Positions 11,312 through 21,052 of a DNA stretch of 64,000 nucleotides are shown here, one piece after another; position 1 is the first letter of the stretch, and each line of letters opens with the position of its first letter. Made by a program: the position numbers and the translations under genes. Under the pieces are notes generated by a model. It did no database searches. It was given only the letters and a program-made list of their open reading frames with translations, and was not told the origin of the DNA. Origin of the DNA: Closterium sp. Naga37s-1 (lineage: Eukaryota > Streptophyta > Zygnematophyceae > Desmidiales > Closteriaceae); contig CANJKZ010000774.1 in assembly GCA_947471745.1 (NCBI GenBank), positions 372,001-436,000 on the forward strand. The letters run 5' to 3'.

Positions 11312-12667
11312 CGCTGTTTGCAGCGGTAAGAGGGGTCTATTACGTAAAAGCTGGCACCGATCGAATCTGGGTACCGGGCTACACGCTTCTACGGGAATTG
11401 CTGCTATAAGAGGCACACGACGGAGTCACCTCAGGCCATTTCGGAGTAGAAAAAACACAGCAGCAGCTGCAGCGGTATTATTACTGGCCCGAAATGCTGA
11501 CCGACGTGCAGCGACACGTGGCATCGTGTCCCACCTGCCAACTCATGAAATCATCACGGAAGCGGCCGGCAGGGCAGTTGCAGCCGATACCACCCCCAGA
11601 GCGTACTTGGCAGCAGGTGACGATGGACTTCGTCACGGGGTTACCGGCCGGAGCAAGTGGGAACGACGCGATCCTGGTCGTCGTCGATCGGCTGACGAAA
11701 ATGGCACATTTCGCAGCCTGCAAAAAATCAATCACAGCCGAAGAAACGGCCCGCCTCTTCATCTCAACCATCGTTCGATTACACAGGATACCAGCAGCAA
11801 TCATCAGCGATCACGATACAAATTTTATCAGCAATTTCTGGTAGAACCTGTAGCAACAGTTCAGCACGAGACTGCAGTTCAGTTCTTCGTACCACCCTGA
11901 AACCGACGGACAGACAGAACGGACAAATCAGACCATGAAACAGTTAATCCGAGCCACGTGCGACGACCCGACCACTTGGGAACAACAACTGCCACTCATC
12001 GAATTCGCGTACAACAACTCGCCATCCGCCACGACCCAACAGTCACCGTTTTACCTGAACTACAGACAAGACCCTACAGTACCCATGACCCCGAATCCCG
12101 ACAATCCAGTACCACGTGCGCAAAAATTCGCAAAAATATTACAGGCAGCACGAACGAGGGCAGCCGAGGCAATCAAAAAGGCCAACATCATCGCTAAGCG
12201 CAACGACGACCGCCACCGCAGACCCATCACTTACTAGCCCGATGACTTCGTTTTACTCGACACTCAAAACCTCCGCCTGCCCATAACTCCGAAACTCCGC
12301 CCCCGATATTGCGGGCCATTTTGCATCAGCCACATGATCACACCTGTCACCGCCCACCTCCTCTTCCCTGCTGACTGGTACGTCAGCCCGTCTTTCCACG
12401 TCAACCTGCTTCGCCCCTACATCCCATCCACCAGCCAACTGGCCCGAAATCGCCCAGCCAGCATGACTCGACCACCGACAGAGCCATTCATCACGCCCGA
12501 GAAGATTCTGAGCCACCGAGTTCGTGACCCACAAGGAGCTCGAAAGGTCGTATTCTTGATCCGCTGGAGAGACCGCACGCCCATCGAAGACAATTGGGTT
12601 CCCCTGGACAAAATCGAAAACCACCCTGTCCTCACCGAGTATCTGCGCAGCCGGAATTTCCGGGATG
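11312..12667 (+). pseudogene. Gypsy integrase with C-terminal chromodomain
   Basis: An H2C2 zinc region occupies about 11430-11560 (RYYWPEM and CPTCQLM motifs). The integrase core follows (about 11610-12020), with MDFVTGLP around the first acidic residue, VVVDRLTKMAHF, and a SDHDTNF segment around the second. From about 12480 to 12650 comes a chromodomain pattern (EKILSHRVRD ... VFLIRWRD ... DNWVPLDKI). In chromoviruses this domain reads histone marks and directs insertion to heterochromatin. The upstream RT and RNase H are not in the window. Codon and GC use are more moderate than in the copia elements around it. Confidence 0.85.
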
Positions 12668-12798
12668 TGTCAGAATAATGATTGAGAATGAATGAACTAG
12701 CAAAGAGTTGGGTACAAGTACTAACCCTAACTGGGTTGTACCCCTTATGGACTACCCCACTATAGCCTACACAATATAAGCTATACAACATTTTGGCA
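12668..12798 (-). repeat. Solo copia LTR with TSD ggatg (131 bp)
   Basis: This is an isolated LTR of the short-LTR copia family, closest to the LTR of E. It is flanked by identical 5-bp repeats ggatg at 12663-12667 and 12799-12803. No primer-binding site or polypurine tract adjoins it. The usual origin is insertion of a full element followed by recombination between its LTRs. It lies at the 3' end of the gypsy coding region. Confidence 0.93.
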
Positions 12799-13165
12799 GG
12801 ATGTACACGCACTTTCGTAAGAGAGGCCTCCCTTTTCCTTACTTCGCGTCCCTGCTCAGCGCGTACACCACTCTTCCCGCCAACAGCACCCCACAATAAT
12901 CCATTACCACTCGCGACATTAGCCTCGACCCCACTCCCGCCACTGTTCACGATGCGACACAACCTCACGGTTCGGTTGGTAACCTGCGCTCCGGACCTCC
13001 GCCTCGACATTCCCCAACCTCGGCACCAGGCCCGTCACGCACCCCATTTTTCCACACGTTACCGTTACCACTGTAGCTTCGCTATATATTCTTAGCTCAA
13101 TCCTTCGCTCATTGTATTCTTGTCTCGATAGTGCAATCCTCGCTCGCTCACTCAATTGCGCTTGT
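12799..13165 (+). other. Non-coding 3' stretch after the gypsy fragment
   Basis: No gene is seen. The sequence is C-rich and then turns to mixed composition, with a TATA-like tatata at about 13083-13088. It ends near tgtaaca at 13163-13169, where similarity to the K-type LTR begins. It may be the 3' LTR of P (possible start tgtacacgc at 12802), but no partner LTR is in the window to test this. Confidence 0.4.
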
Positions 13166-13630
13166 AACAGACTCCCAGCCCAAGAGCCGAGGTACAGTGA
13201 TGTGGAACAGTGCCACACTGTCCCCAACCATGAAGGGTCTTGAAACTACCCTCCACAAGGGCCTTCACCAAGAGAAATGTTACACTACACTTTCCAATGT
13301 AACTATTCTCACTATCTTGAAGTTTACCCTTATGGAGAGCTTCGAAATCACTTGAATCTTGAAACCATGGCTCTGGTTCTTCAAGATAAATTCTTCCTTG
13401 AGTTCTTGGAAGTCTGCTTCGCACACCTGCAACACGATGAACGTTCCAAACACGACAAAATAGAAAACTGCACACGACACGCAAACGACGACGTGACACG
13501 CGACTAGCGATAACTCGCTATTGACTGGACACACACATTCAAAAGCATGCCTCATCATTCACAAACCATTGTAAGCATGAAATATATATTCTCTCATGCC
13601 CTCATACCATTCCATGCACACACGCATGCA

Positions 13631-13762
13631 TGTCAAACTTATATACGCTATAGTCTGTTTAGGCTGTAGTGGGGTAGTTCTTATAGGGTACAACACTTTT
13701 AGGTTTCCTCCTTGTACCCACCTGCTTTCTAGTTCAGTCATTCATTCGCTCACATTCTAACA
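13631..13762 (+). repeat. 5' LTR of element F (132 bp)
   Basis: TGTCAAAC ... TCTAACA, followed at once by the primer-binding site. An 8-bp inverted repeat (GGGTACAA and TTGTACCC, 18 bp apart) spans 13686-13719. Confidence 0.95.
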
Positions 13763-13815
13763 TGGTATTCTGAGCAGGTTCCCTATTGGGAACGTTTTTT
13801 TAAGGGCCCACCACA
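13763..13815 (+). promoter_or_regulatory. Primer-binding site and GGGCCC box of element F
   Basis: The primer-binding site region tggtattctgagcagg matches the initiator-tRNA-Met-type site in its first six bases and again at GAGC. After a T run comes AAGGGCCCACCAC, with the palindrome at 13804-13809. The same box stands in the leader of every element with a visible 5' end, which suggests a role in RNA packaging or dimer formation; that is inference. Confidence 0.7.
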
Positions 13816-13849
13816 ACCTTTTTTTTTTCCTGCTCTGCCCGAAGCGCGC

Positions 13850-14640
13850 ATCGCGCCCTGCCCGTCGTGGCCCCTTTGTCGCCCGTCACGGCCCCTGTTG
13901 GACGCGACCCGTACTGCCTGTCGCGGCCCCTACTGCCGTCGCGACCCCACCTGCCGTCGCGGCCCCTACTGCCGACGCGGCCCCTATTGCTGTCGCGGCC
14001 CCTGCTGGCGCGGCCCCCTGCTGGCGCGGCCCCTGCTGACGCGGCCCCTACTGATGCGGCCCCTGCTGACGCGGCCCCTGCTGACGCGGCCCCCTGCTGA
14101 CGCGGCCCCTGCTGGCGCGGCCCCTGCTGACGCGGCCCCCTGCTGACGCGGCCCCCCCTGCTGACGCGGCCCCCTTCTCGCGCGGCCCCTGCTGACGCGG
14201 CCCCCTGCTGGCACGGCCCCTGCTGGCGCGGCCCCTGCTGACGCGGCCCCACTGCTGACGCGGCCCCCTGCTGTCGCGGCCCCTGCTGTCGCGGCCCCCT
14301 GCCGTCGCCACCCCTACTGGCGCGGCCCCTGCTGTCACGGCCCGGCCCTGCTGACCCGGCCCCTGCTGACGCGGCCCCCTGCTGGCGCGGCCCCTGCTGT
14401 CGCGGCCCCCCCCTGCTGTCGCGCCCCCCCCCTGCTGACGCAGCCCCTGCTGTCGCGCCCCCAGCTATCGCCGCCCCTGCTGTCACGGCCCGGCCCTGCA
14501 CCCGCCCCTGATAAGCACCCGCGCCGCCCTGCTGCGCCACGCCGCCAATTGCCGAGCCGCGCCGCCCAGCCGAGCCGCGCCGCCCAGCCGAGCCGCGCCG
14601 CCCACTGAGCCGCGCCGCTCTCCTAAGCCGCGCCGCCCTA
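13850..14640 (+). repeat. Leader tandem array of element F
   Basis: From 13850 to about 14500 there are units of about 15 bp built on GCGGCCCCTGCTGAC. From 14530 to 14640 a shorter series of GAGCCGCGCCGCC blocks follows. CTG/CTA trinucleotide repeats (14680-14745) then lead into the start codon. The C-rich strand is the sense strand. Confidence 0.87.
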
Positions 14641-14746
14641 CTGAGCTGCACTGCCCTGCACTGCCCTACTACCTCTCCTGCTACTGCTTGCTACTGCTGC
14701 TATTGCTGCTACTGCTGCTACTGCTGCTACTGCTCCTACTGCTGCT

Positions 14747-17700
14747 ATGGCTAGCCCTACTGTTCTCACCTTTGATGCTGAGGGGCGTGCAGTTGACTTT
14801 GACGTGTGGGTTGACGACCTGCAGCTCTTTCTTCAGTGTGACTCTAGGGATGGGGTATCCCTTTTCGATCTCACGTCCGGTGTCTCTACTACTCCTGCTA
14901 CCACTGCTGGCAGTACGGTTCGCTCGCAGTGGACCACTCGTGACGCTGTTGCTCGTCTTGCTGTTCGTAGTCACCTGCCGCCTGCTGAGCGCGCGCATTT
15001 TGGCCAGTACAAGACTGCTCAGTCTTTGTACGACGCTGTAGTTGCGCGCTACTCCTCCTCTGCCACTGCTGCCCTCAGCCGCCTCATGCTGCCGTACCTT
15101 TTCCCTGACCTTGCCGCCTTTGCCACAGTCGCTGACCTCGTTGCTCACCTCCGCACTAGTGACGCCCGCTACCGCGCTGCCCTTCCCACTGAGTTCTGTG
15201 CCAAGAACCCCCCCCCCATGTACATCACCCTTTACTACCTAGTCACCCGCCTCCCTGACTCCTTTTCTTCAGTCAGGGACCACTTTCTATCCCTTTGCCC
15301 CACCGAGCTGACTGTCGACCTGCTAGAGGAGCGCCTTGCTGCAGCTGAGAAGAGTATCTTAGCTGTAGGTGCTTCTCACGGCGACCGTCGCACCGCTTTC
15401 TTTGAGGGGTGTCCCCCTGTCTCCCTTCTCCCCTCTGTTGCTTCTGCTGCTGCTGTCGACCTTGTTGGTACTGAGGAGGTCGGAGCTGCGTCTGCCCCTA
15501 GTGGGAGGCGCCGCAACAGCAAGGGCAAGGGGAGCAAGGGTGGTGGAGGGGACGGCGGGGGCGGCGGCGGAGGCGGTGGAGGAGGCGGGAGGGGTGGCGG
15601 TGGAGGAGGGGGTGGTGCCGGGAGTGGGGGCTACAGTGGCGGCGGTGGGGGTGGTGGAGGCAGCGGCAGCGGTGGTGGAGGCAGCGGCAGCGGTGGTGGA
15701 GGCAGCGGCAGCGGTGGTGGCGGTGGCGGCGGCGGTGGTGCTGGTCGAGGTGCAGCCGCGCAGCGTGGAGGCTTTGGTGGTAGCCAGCGCCAGCAGCAGC
15801 CGCGTTCCCGTGAGACCCCGTCGGCCCAGCAGCTTCGTGAGTGGTACGCTGGGCGTGGGAGGTCTGGGGGTGCTGGTCCCTGCACTTACGTTCTTTGCAC
15901 TGGCAGTCGTCATGGGAAGGCGTGTGGGCTGCCACACACTACGCAGCGCTGCTTCGGTCGATTGACTGACGCCTGGCGTGCCCGGTTTCCTGACGCTGTT
16001 GAGCTCCCTCGCTGGCATGATCTGCTAATGCAGAATGTGCCTATCTTTGATCTTGATTTCGATGCTATCCTTGCTGCCATGTATGCTTTGACTGATAGTG
16101 CTGAGGGTGACTGTTACCTGAGTGTCCCGCCCAATGCAGCTGCTGCTCTAGGTGCTAGTGCGTCTGCTGCTCCAGGTACTGGTGAGTCTGCTGCTCCAGG
16201 TACTGGTGAGTCTGCTCTCTCTGGTACTGCACATACTGAGGCCTTGCACACTTTCACACTTGACTCTGGTGCTTCGCGCTCTTTCTTTAGAGACAGCACC
16301 ACACTCACGCCGCTCAGTCGGCCTGTCGCAGTCTCCCTTGCTGACCCCTCTGGGGGCCCAGTCCTTGCGCACTCTTCCACGGTTCTACCGTGTCCTGCAG
16401 CCCCGTCGGGCTTGCTGTCGGGACTCCACCTCCCCTCATTCTCTACGAACCTGGTGAGTGGAGCTGACCTCCAGGACGCGTGGGTTGACCAGTTCGCCCC
16501 TGGAGGTCAGCGTGTGACCCACTGCACTTGCTCTCGGACGGGCCGCCACCTGGCCACGTTCATCCGTCGGCCAGGGACAAGTCTGTACACACTGACTACT
16601 GCGCCTCCTCCGGTCTCTGCGTCTAGTCAGGTAGCTGCGTGTAGTCAGGTGTTTGCTGCCGCATCCATGTCTAGTCCTGCGTCTGCCCCCTGCTCGTGTC
16701 GTCCTCTGTCGCACGAGACTCTCCTTTGGCACCACCGCCTTGGTCACCCCTCCCTGCCTCGTCTTCGAGGTATGGCCTCCCGTACCCTTGTCTCGGGTCT
16801 ACCCTGGTACCTCCCTCCCCTCCCTCCGGGGCCTGCCCCTACCTGTGTTCCTTGTGTCGAGGGCCGGCAGCGCGCCGCTCCTCACTCCTCCACGTTCCCA
16901 CCGACTGAGGCTCCTCTGCAGACTCTTCACATGGACGTGTGGGGCCCAGCCCGCGTCTGTGGACAGGGTCACGAGCGTTACTTCCTGCTGGTCGTTGACG
17001 ACTACTCGCATTACACCACAGTCTTCCCCTTGCGCAGCAAGGGTGAGGTCCCTGAGGTGTTGATCGACTGGATCCGCGGTGCTCGTCGCCAGCTCAGCGA
17101 GAGTTTCGGCTCGGACCTTCCTGTTCTGCGTCTGCACTCCGACAGAGGTGGTGAGTTTTCCTCCGACCTCCTGAGGGCCTTCTGTCGTGCGGAGGGCATC
17201 CGCCAGACGTTCACGCTTCCGGCCTCTCCACAGCAAAATGTGATTGCTGAGCGCCGCATTGGCATGGTCATGGACGTCGCTCGTACGTCCATGATCCATG
17301 CGGCTGCTCCCCATATTCTATGGCCGTTCGCGGTTCAGTACGCTGCGCATCAGATCAACCTTCAGCCTCGTGTCTCCTTGCCGGAGACCACACCTACTCC
17401 GAGGTGGACGGGGAAGGTTGGCGATGCGTCCGCGTTCCGTGTCTGGGGATCTCGAGCTTTTGTCCGCGATACTTCAGCAGACAAGCTGTCCTCCCGTGGC
17501 GTTCCCTGTGTCTTCCTTGGCTTCCCTCCTGACGCACCCGGGTGGCAGTTCTACCACCCCACCTCGCGTCGTGTTCTGTCCTCTCAGGACGTCACATTTG
17601 ATGAGTCGGTGTCTTACTACCGTCTCTTTCCCTACCGCACTGCCTCTCTCCCCCCCCCGCCGCTCTTCCTAGCACCAGGTACTCCCCCGGTAGACCCCCT

Positions 17701-20646
17701 CCCCCAACAGGGTCCTGCCCCCTCAGGTGTGTCCCAGGTAGACCCTGCCGAGCCGGTCGAGGTAGCTATCGACTCAGGTGCTGCTAGGGTTGCTGAGCCT
17801 GCGGGTACGGGGACTGGGGATGCGGGGCCTGAAGGTGCTGAGCCTGAGCGTGTGGAGCCTGGGGGTGCTGAGTCTGGGGGTGCTGAGTCTGGGCGTGCTG
17901 AGCCTGGGGGTGCTGAGCCTGGGCGTGTGGAGCCTGAGGGTACTGCGTCTGGAGGTGCTGAGCCTGCGCGTGCTGAGTCTGGAGGTCGTCGCGGTGGGAG
18001 CCCCTCTCTCCACAGCAGCTTCGTGAGTGGTACTCTCGGCGATGTCGAGGTGCTGCTGGTGCTGGAGCTGATGGAGCTGCTGGAGGTGCTGCTGGAGCTG
18101 CTGGAGGTGCTGCTGGTGCTGGAGCTGCTGGAGGTGCTACTGGTGCTGGAGGTGCTGCTGGTGCTGGTGCTGCTGGAGCTGCTGGAGGTGCTGCTGGAGC
18201 TGCTGGAGGTGCTGCTGGTGCTGGAGGTGCTGCTGGTGCTGGAGCTGCTGGAGCTGCTGGAGGTGCTGCTGGTGCTGGATCTGCTGGAGCTGCTGGAGGT
18301 GCTGCTGGGACTGGAGGTGCTGCTGGGACTGGAGACCCTGGGGCTGAGGGTACCGGTTCTGTCTCTGCTGTTTCTGGAGGCGCTGCGCGGCCGCGGCCGT
18401 ACTACGTTCCACTCCTTCACCAGGTTCTTGGTTCCCCGCCTTCTCCTGGTCCTACTCCTCCTTTCCTGAGTCCACCGCCAGTCCAGTCCCAGTCGCAGTT
18501 ACAGTCGGCCTCTCCACTGCCTGGTCCTTCTCCTTACTCTGGACCGACTAGAGGTCTTACGTAGCGTCGTGAGCCTGAGTCACGTTCTGCGTCGCCTGTC
18601 CGTACTGTTCGCGCTGGTCGTGTTTCGCGTCCTCCTATCCCTGGCACTCACTCTATGACTCTGCGTCCTTCCACTGCTCCCAAACTTGTCCCTCTGCCGT
18701 CTCCTCCTGCGTCCTCTCTTCCTGCTGGTCTGGACCCTGCGTCTGACTCCCTACGTGCTGCTAGTCCAGCAGTCAAGCGCTTTCTAGCCACTGCTGTCAC
18801 TGACCCTTTGTTTGAGTCCACTGTTGCGTCTGCTCTTGTTACTGAGCTTGTTGACTTTGCTGCAGCCTGTCGCCTAGACTACGCCACTAGTCTTGTTGCT
18901 GAGTCTGCGTCTGCGTCTGTCTGTCCTCCGTCCGTCGGGGGTGAGTGTGCTCTTGGCACTGACGTTTTTTAGGACAGACAGGAGGAGTTTGAGTGCTTTG
19001 CCGCTACAGTACCTCATCTCGTGTCCATGCTGCTTGCCCCTGAGGGAGACCCGGATGCACCAGACATCCCGACCCCGCGCTCTTACGCAGAGGCGATAGA
19101 GGGTCCCTACTCCTCTTAGTGGCAGGCAGCCATGGACGCCGAGATGGCTTCCTGGAAGTCCACAGGCACCTACGTAGACGAGGTTCCCCCACCTGGGGCG
19201 AACATCGTCAGTGGCATGTGGATCTTCAGGGTGAAGCGGCCGCCGGGTTCTTCGCCTGCCTTCAAGGCGTGTTACGTTGCACGTGGCTTCAGACAGGGAC
19301 AGGGAGTTGACTTCTTTCAGACCTTCTCCCCTACCCCGAAGATGACCACTCTTCGGGTACTGCTGCATGTTGCTGCTCAGCGTGACTACGAGCTCCACTC
19401 GCTTCACTTCAGCACAGCCTTCCTACAGGGCAGCCTGCACCAGGAGATCTGGCTGCGCCGCCCACCTGGCTTGACTGGGTCGTTTCCTGCTGGTACCCAG
19501 TGGAGCCTCCGGCAGCCAGTCTACAGTCTCCGCCAGGCACCCCGTGAGTGGCACGACACACTCAAGACGACTCTTGCTGCTCTTGGTTTTGCTCCTTCCA
19601 CTTCTGACCCTTCTCTGTTTTTACGCACTGACACTACTCTGCCGTCGTTCTACGTTCTCGTGTACGTAGACGACCTCGTCTTTGCTACTGCTAACACTGA
19701 GGCACTCGCCCACGTGAAGTCCGAGCTGCAGAAGAGACACACGTGCATAGACCTGGGTGAGCTGACAAGCTATCTTGGCTTGCGGATCACCCGGGACAGA
19801 GCACAACGCACCATTACCTTGACTCAGTCACACATGGTGCAGCAGGTCCTTCAGCGCTTCGGCTTCACGTACTCCTCGCCACAGTCCACTCCTCTGCCTA
19901 CCGGTCACTCGCTCTCAGCTCCACCTTCGGACGAGTCCGTAGAGCCGAGTGGCCCGTATCCAGAGCTTGTGCGCTGCCTCATGTACCTGATGACTTGCAC
20001 ACGACCTGACCTCGCATACCCTCTCAGCCTTCTGGCTCGCTACGTGGCTCCCGGTAGGCACCGAAAGGTGCACTGGGATGCTGCGAAGAGGGTGTTGCGA
20101 TACTTGTGCAGTACATCGGGCATGGGGCTCGTGCTTGGAGGACGGGCTCGAGTTGTCCTCGCTGGTCACGCAGATGCCTCCTAGGTTGACGACTTGGCTA
20201 CGCAGCGGTCGTCACAGGGTTACACCTTCAGTCTTGGCTCCGGTTCTGTCTCTTGGCGGTCTACCCGCTCTTCTTCTGTTCTCAGCTCCAGTTGTGAGGC
20301 TGAGATCTACGCTGGGGCCATGGCTGCACAGGAGCTTCGCTGGCTCACCTACCTGCTGACTGACCTGGGAGAGGCGCCTCGTTCTCCTCCAGTTCTGTAT
20401 GTCGACAACAAGGCCATGCTTGCCTTGTGTCAGGAGCACAGATTGGAGCACAGAACGAAGCACATTGCTCTGCGCTACTTCCTTGCTCAAGAGTTACAGC
20501 AGCGTGGCCAGCTTCGCCTTGCTTACGTGGCCTCTCAGGCCAACACTGCTGATGTTTTCAACAAGGCACTTCAGCCTTGTGATCATCAGCGTTTCTGTAC
20601 TGTGTTAGGTCTTGTACCTACTGTGCCTCACTTACTTACTTCTTGA
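14747..20646 (+). pseudogene. Gag-Pol region of element F
   Basis: The start codon at 14747 opens the LTFDAEG Gag. Domains in order: copia Gag core (to about 15480), glycine-rich tail (15540-15760), C-X13-C-X3-H-X4-C knuckle (15881-15952), and aspartic protease with DSGA at 16262-16273. The integrase zinc region (about 16720-16875) and core follow, with D at 16934, D at 17141 and E at 17249, the last two 35 residues apart. A linker rich in repeated GCTGCTGGAGGT-like triplets (17760-18350) leads to RT with YVDD at 19663-19674 and RNase H with a GHADAS block and an ANTADVF end. This is the Ty1/copia order. It is broken, with about five breaks. Confidence 0.93.
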
Positions 20647-20868
20647 CTCTACTTGTATTGTACTCTTTATACATATACCTGCATGCTTACACTTGCTAGA
20701 TTGTGTTCACTGTATTGCTTCTTTTCTTCTATATAACTCTGCATGTGAACTGGCCTTGTGGCCGTTTGCTTGTGCTCAGACTGCGTGGTGACTTTGTGAT
20801 CCACCCTAAGCTTGCTTTCTTGACTGGTCTTGTGACCTCTTGTTCTCCCCACTTTGCCTATGGGGGTG
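20647..20868 (+). promoter_or_regulatory. 3' non-coding part and polypurine tract of element F
   Basis: A short 3' stretch ends in the polypurine tract tatgggggtg next to the LTR. A C run (20847-20850) can pair with the G run of the tract (20862-20866) across a short loop. The tract would prime plus-strand DNA synthesis. Confidence 0.75.
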
Positions 20869-21000
20869 TGTCAAACTTTTACATGCTATAGTCTCTTTAG
20901 GCTGTAGTGGGGTAGTTCTTATAGGGTACAACACTTTAAGGTTTCCTACTTGTACCCACCTGCTTTCTAGTTCAGTCATTCATTCGCTCACATTCTAACA
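20869..21000 (+). repeat. 3' LTR of element F (132 bp)
   Basis: Begins TGTCAAAC after the polypurine tract and ends TCTAACA; followed by TSD copy atgca at 21001. Differs from the 5' LTR at about six positions. Confidence 0.95.
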
Positions 21001-21052
21001 ATGCACGTACACCGACAACAAGCCGAATGCAAACCGTAGGGTTGCATCAACA

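Larger units (their letters stand above)
11312..13165 (+). mobile_element. Element P: Ty3/gypsy chromovirus fragment
   Basis: This is a plus-strand remnant with a gypsy-type integrase followed by a chromodomain, the mark of chromoviruses. The left side is cut by E at 11311; a solo LTR sits inside it at 12668-12798. The coding part ends near that solo LTR, and the following 370 bp are probably its 3' non-coding or LTR sequence. It is the only gypsy element seen. It is broken, with a few breaks. Confidence 0.85.
13631..21000 (+). mobile_element. Element F: complete-length copia (DAEG clade), TSD atgca
   Basis: The element is 7370 bp with both LTRs, flanked by atgca at 13626-13630 and 21001-21005. 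It holds primer-binding site, leader array, gag-pol and polypurine tract in proper order. The two LTRs differ at about 6 of 132 positions (about 4.5%), so the insertion is not recent. It landed in remnant Q. All parts are present, but the coding region carries roughly five breaks, so it is a fossil. Confidence 0.96.
13166..21052 (-). mobile_element. Remnant Q: K-type LTR split by element F
   Basis: The outer parts (13166-13630 and 21001-21052) align with the 3' LTR of K at about 36886-37387. They share the tgatgtggaacagtgcc block, the closing aatgcaaacc block and the gttgca..caaca end. F interrupts the unit at an atgca site. No K-like coding sequence adjoins, so this is a solo or truncated LTR. 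The left edge is uncertain, since the first roughly 280 bp of K's LTR have no counterpart here. It is older than F. Confidence 0.72.

Noticed and set aside
13850-14520. CRISPR-like appearance of the leader arrays
   Set aside because: Units are contiguous with no unique spacers of constant length, and the setting is a eukaryotic LTR element.
17632-18420. Serine-, leucine- or glutamine-rich frames in the integrase-RT linkers
   Set aside because: These are alternative frames of triplet repeats within pol, with no independent support.
18874-19407. Antisense frames over RT and integrase (also 27735-28259, 46725-47033, 52563-52914)
   Set aside because: They recur opposite the same conserved pol segment in every element, so they are shadows of the sense coding constraint.
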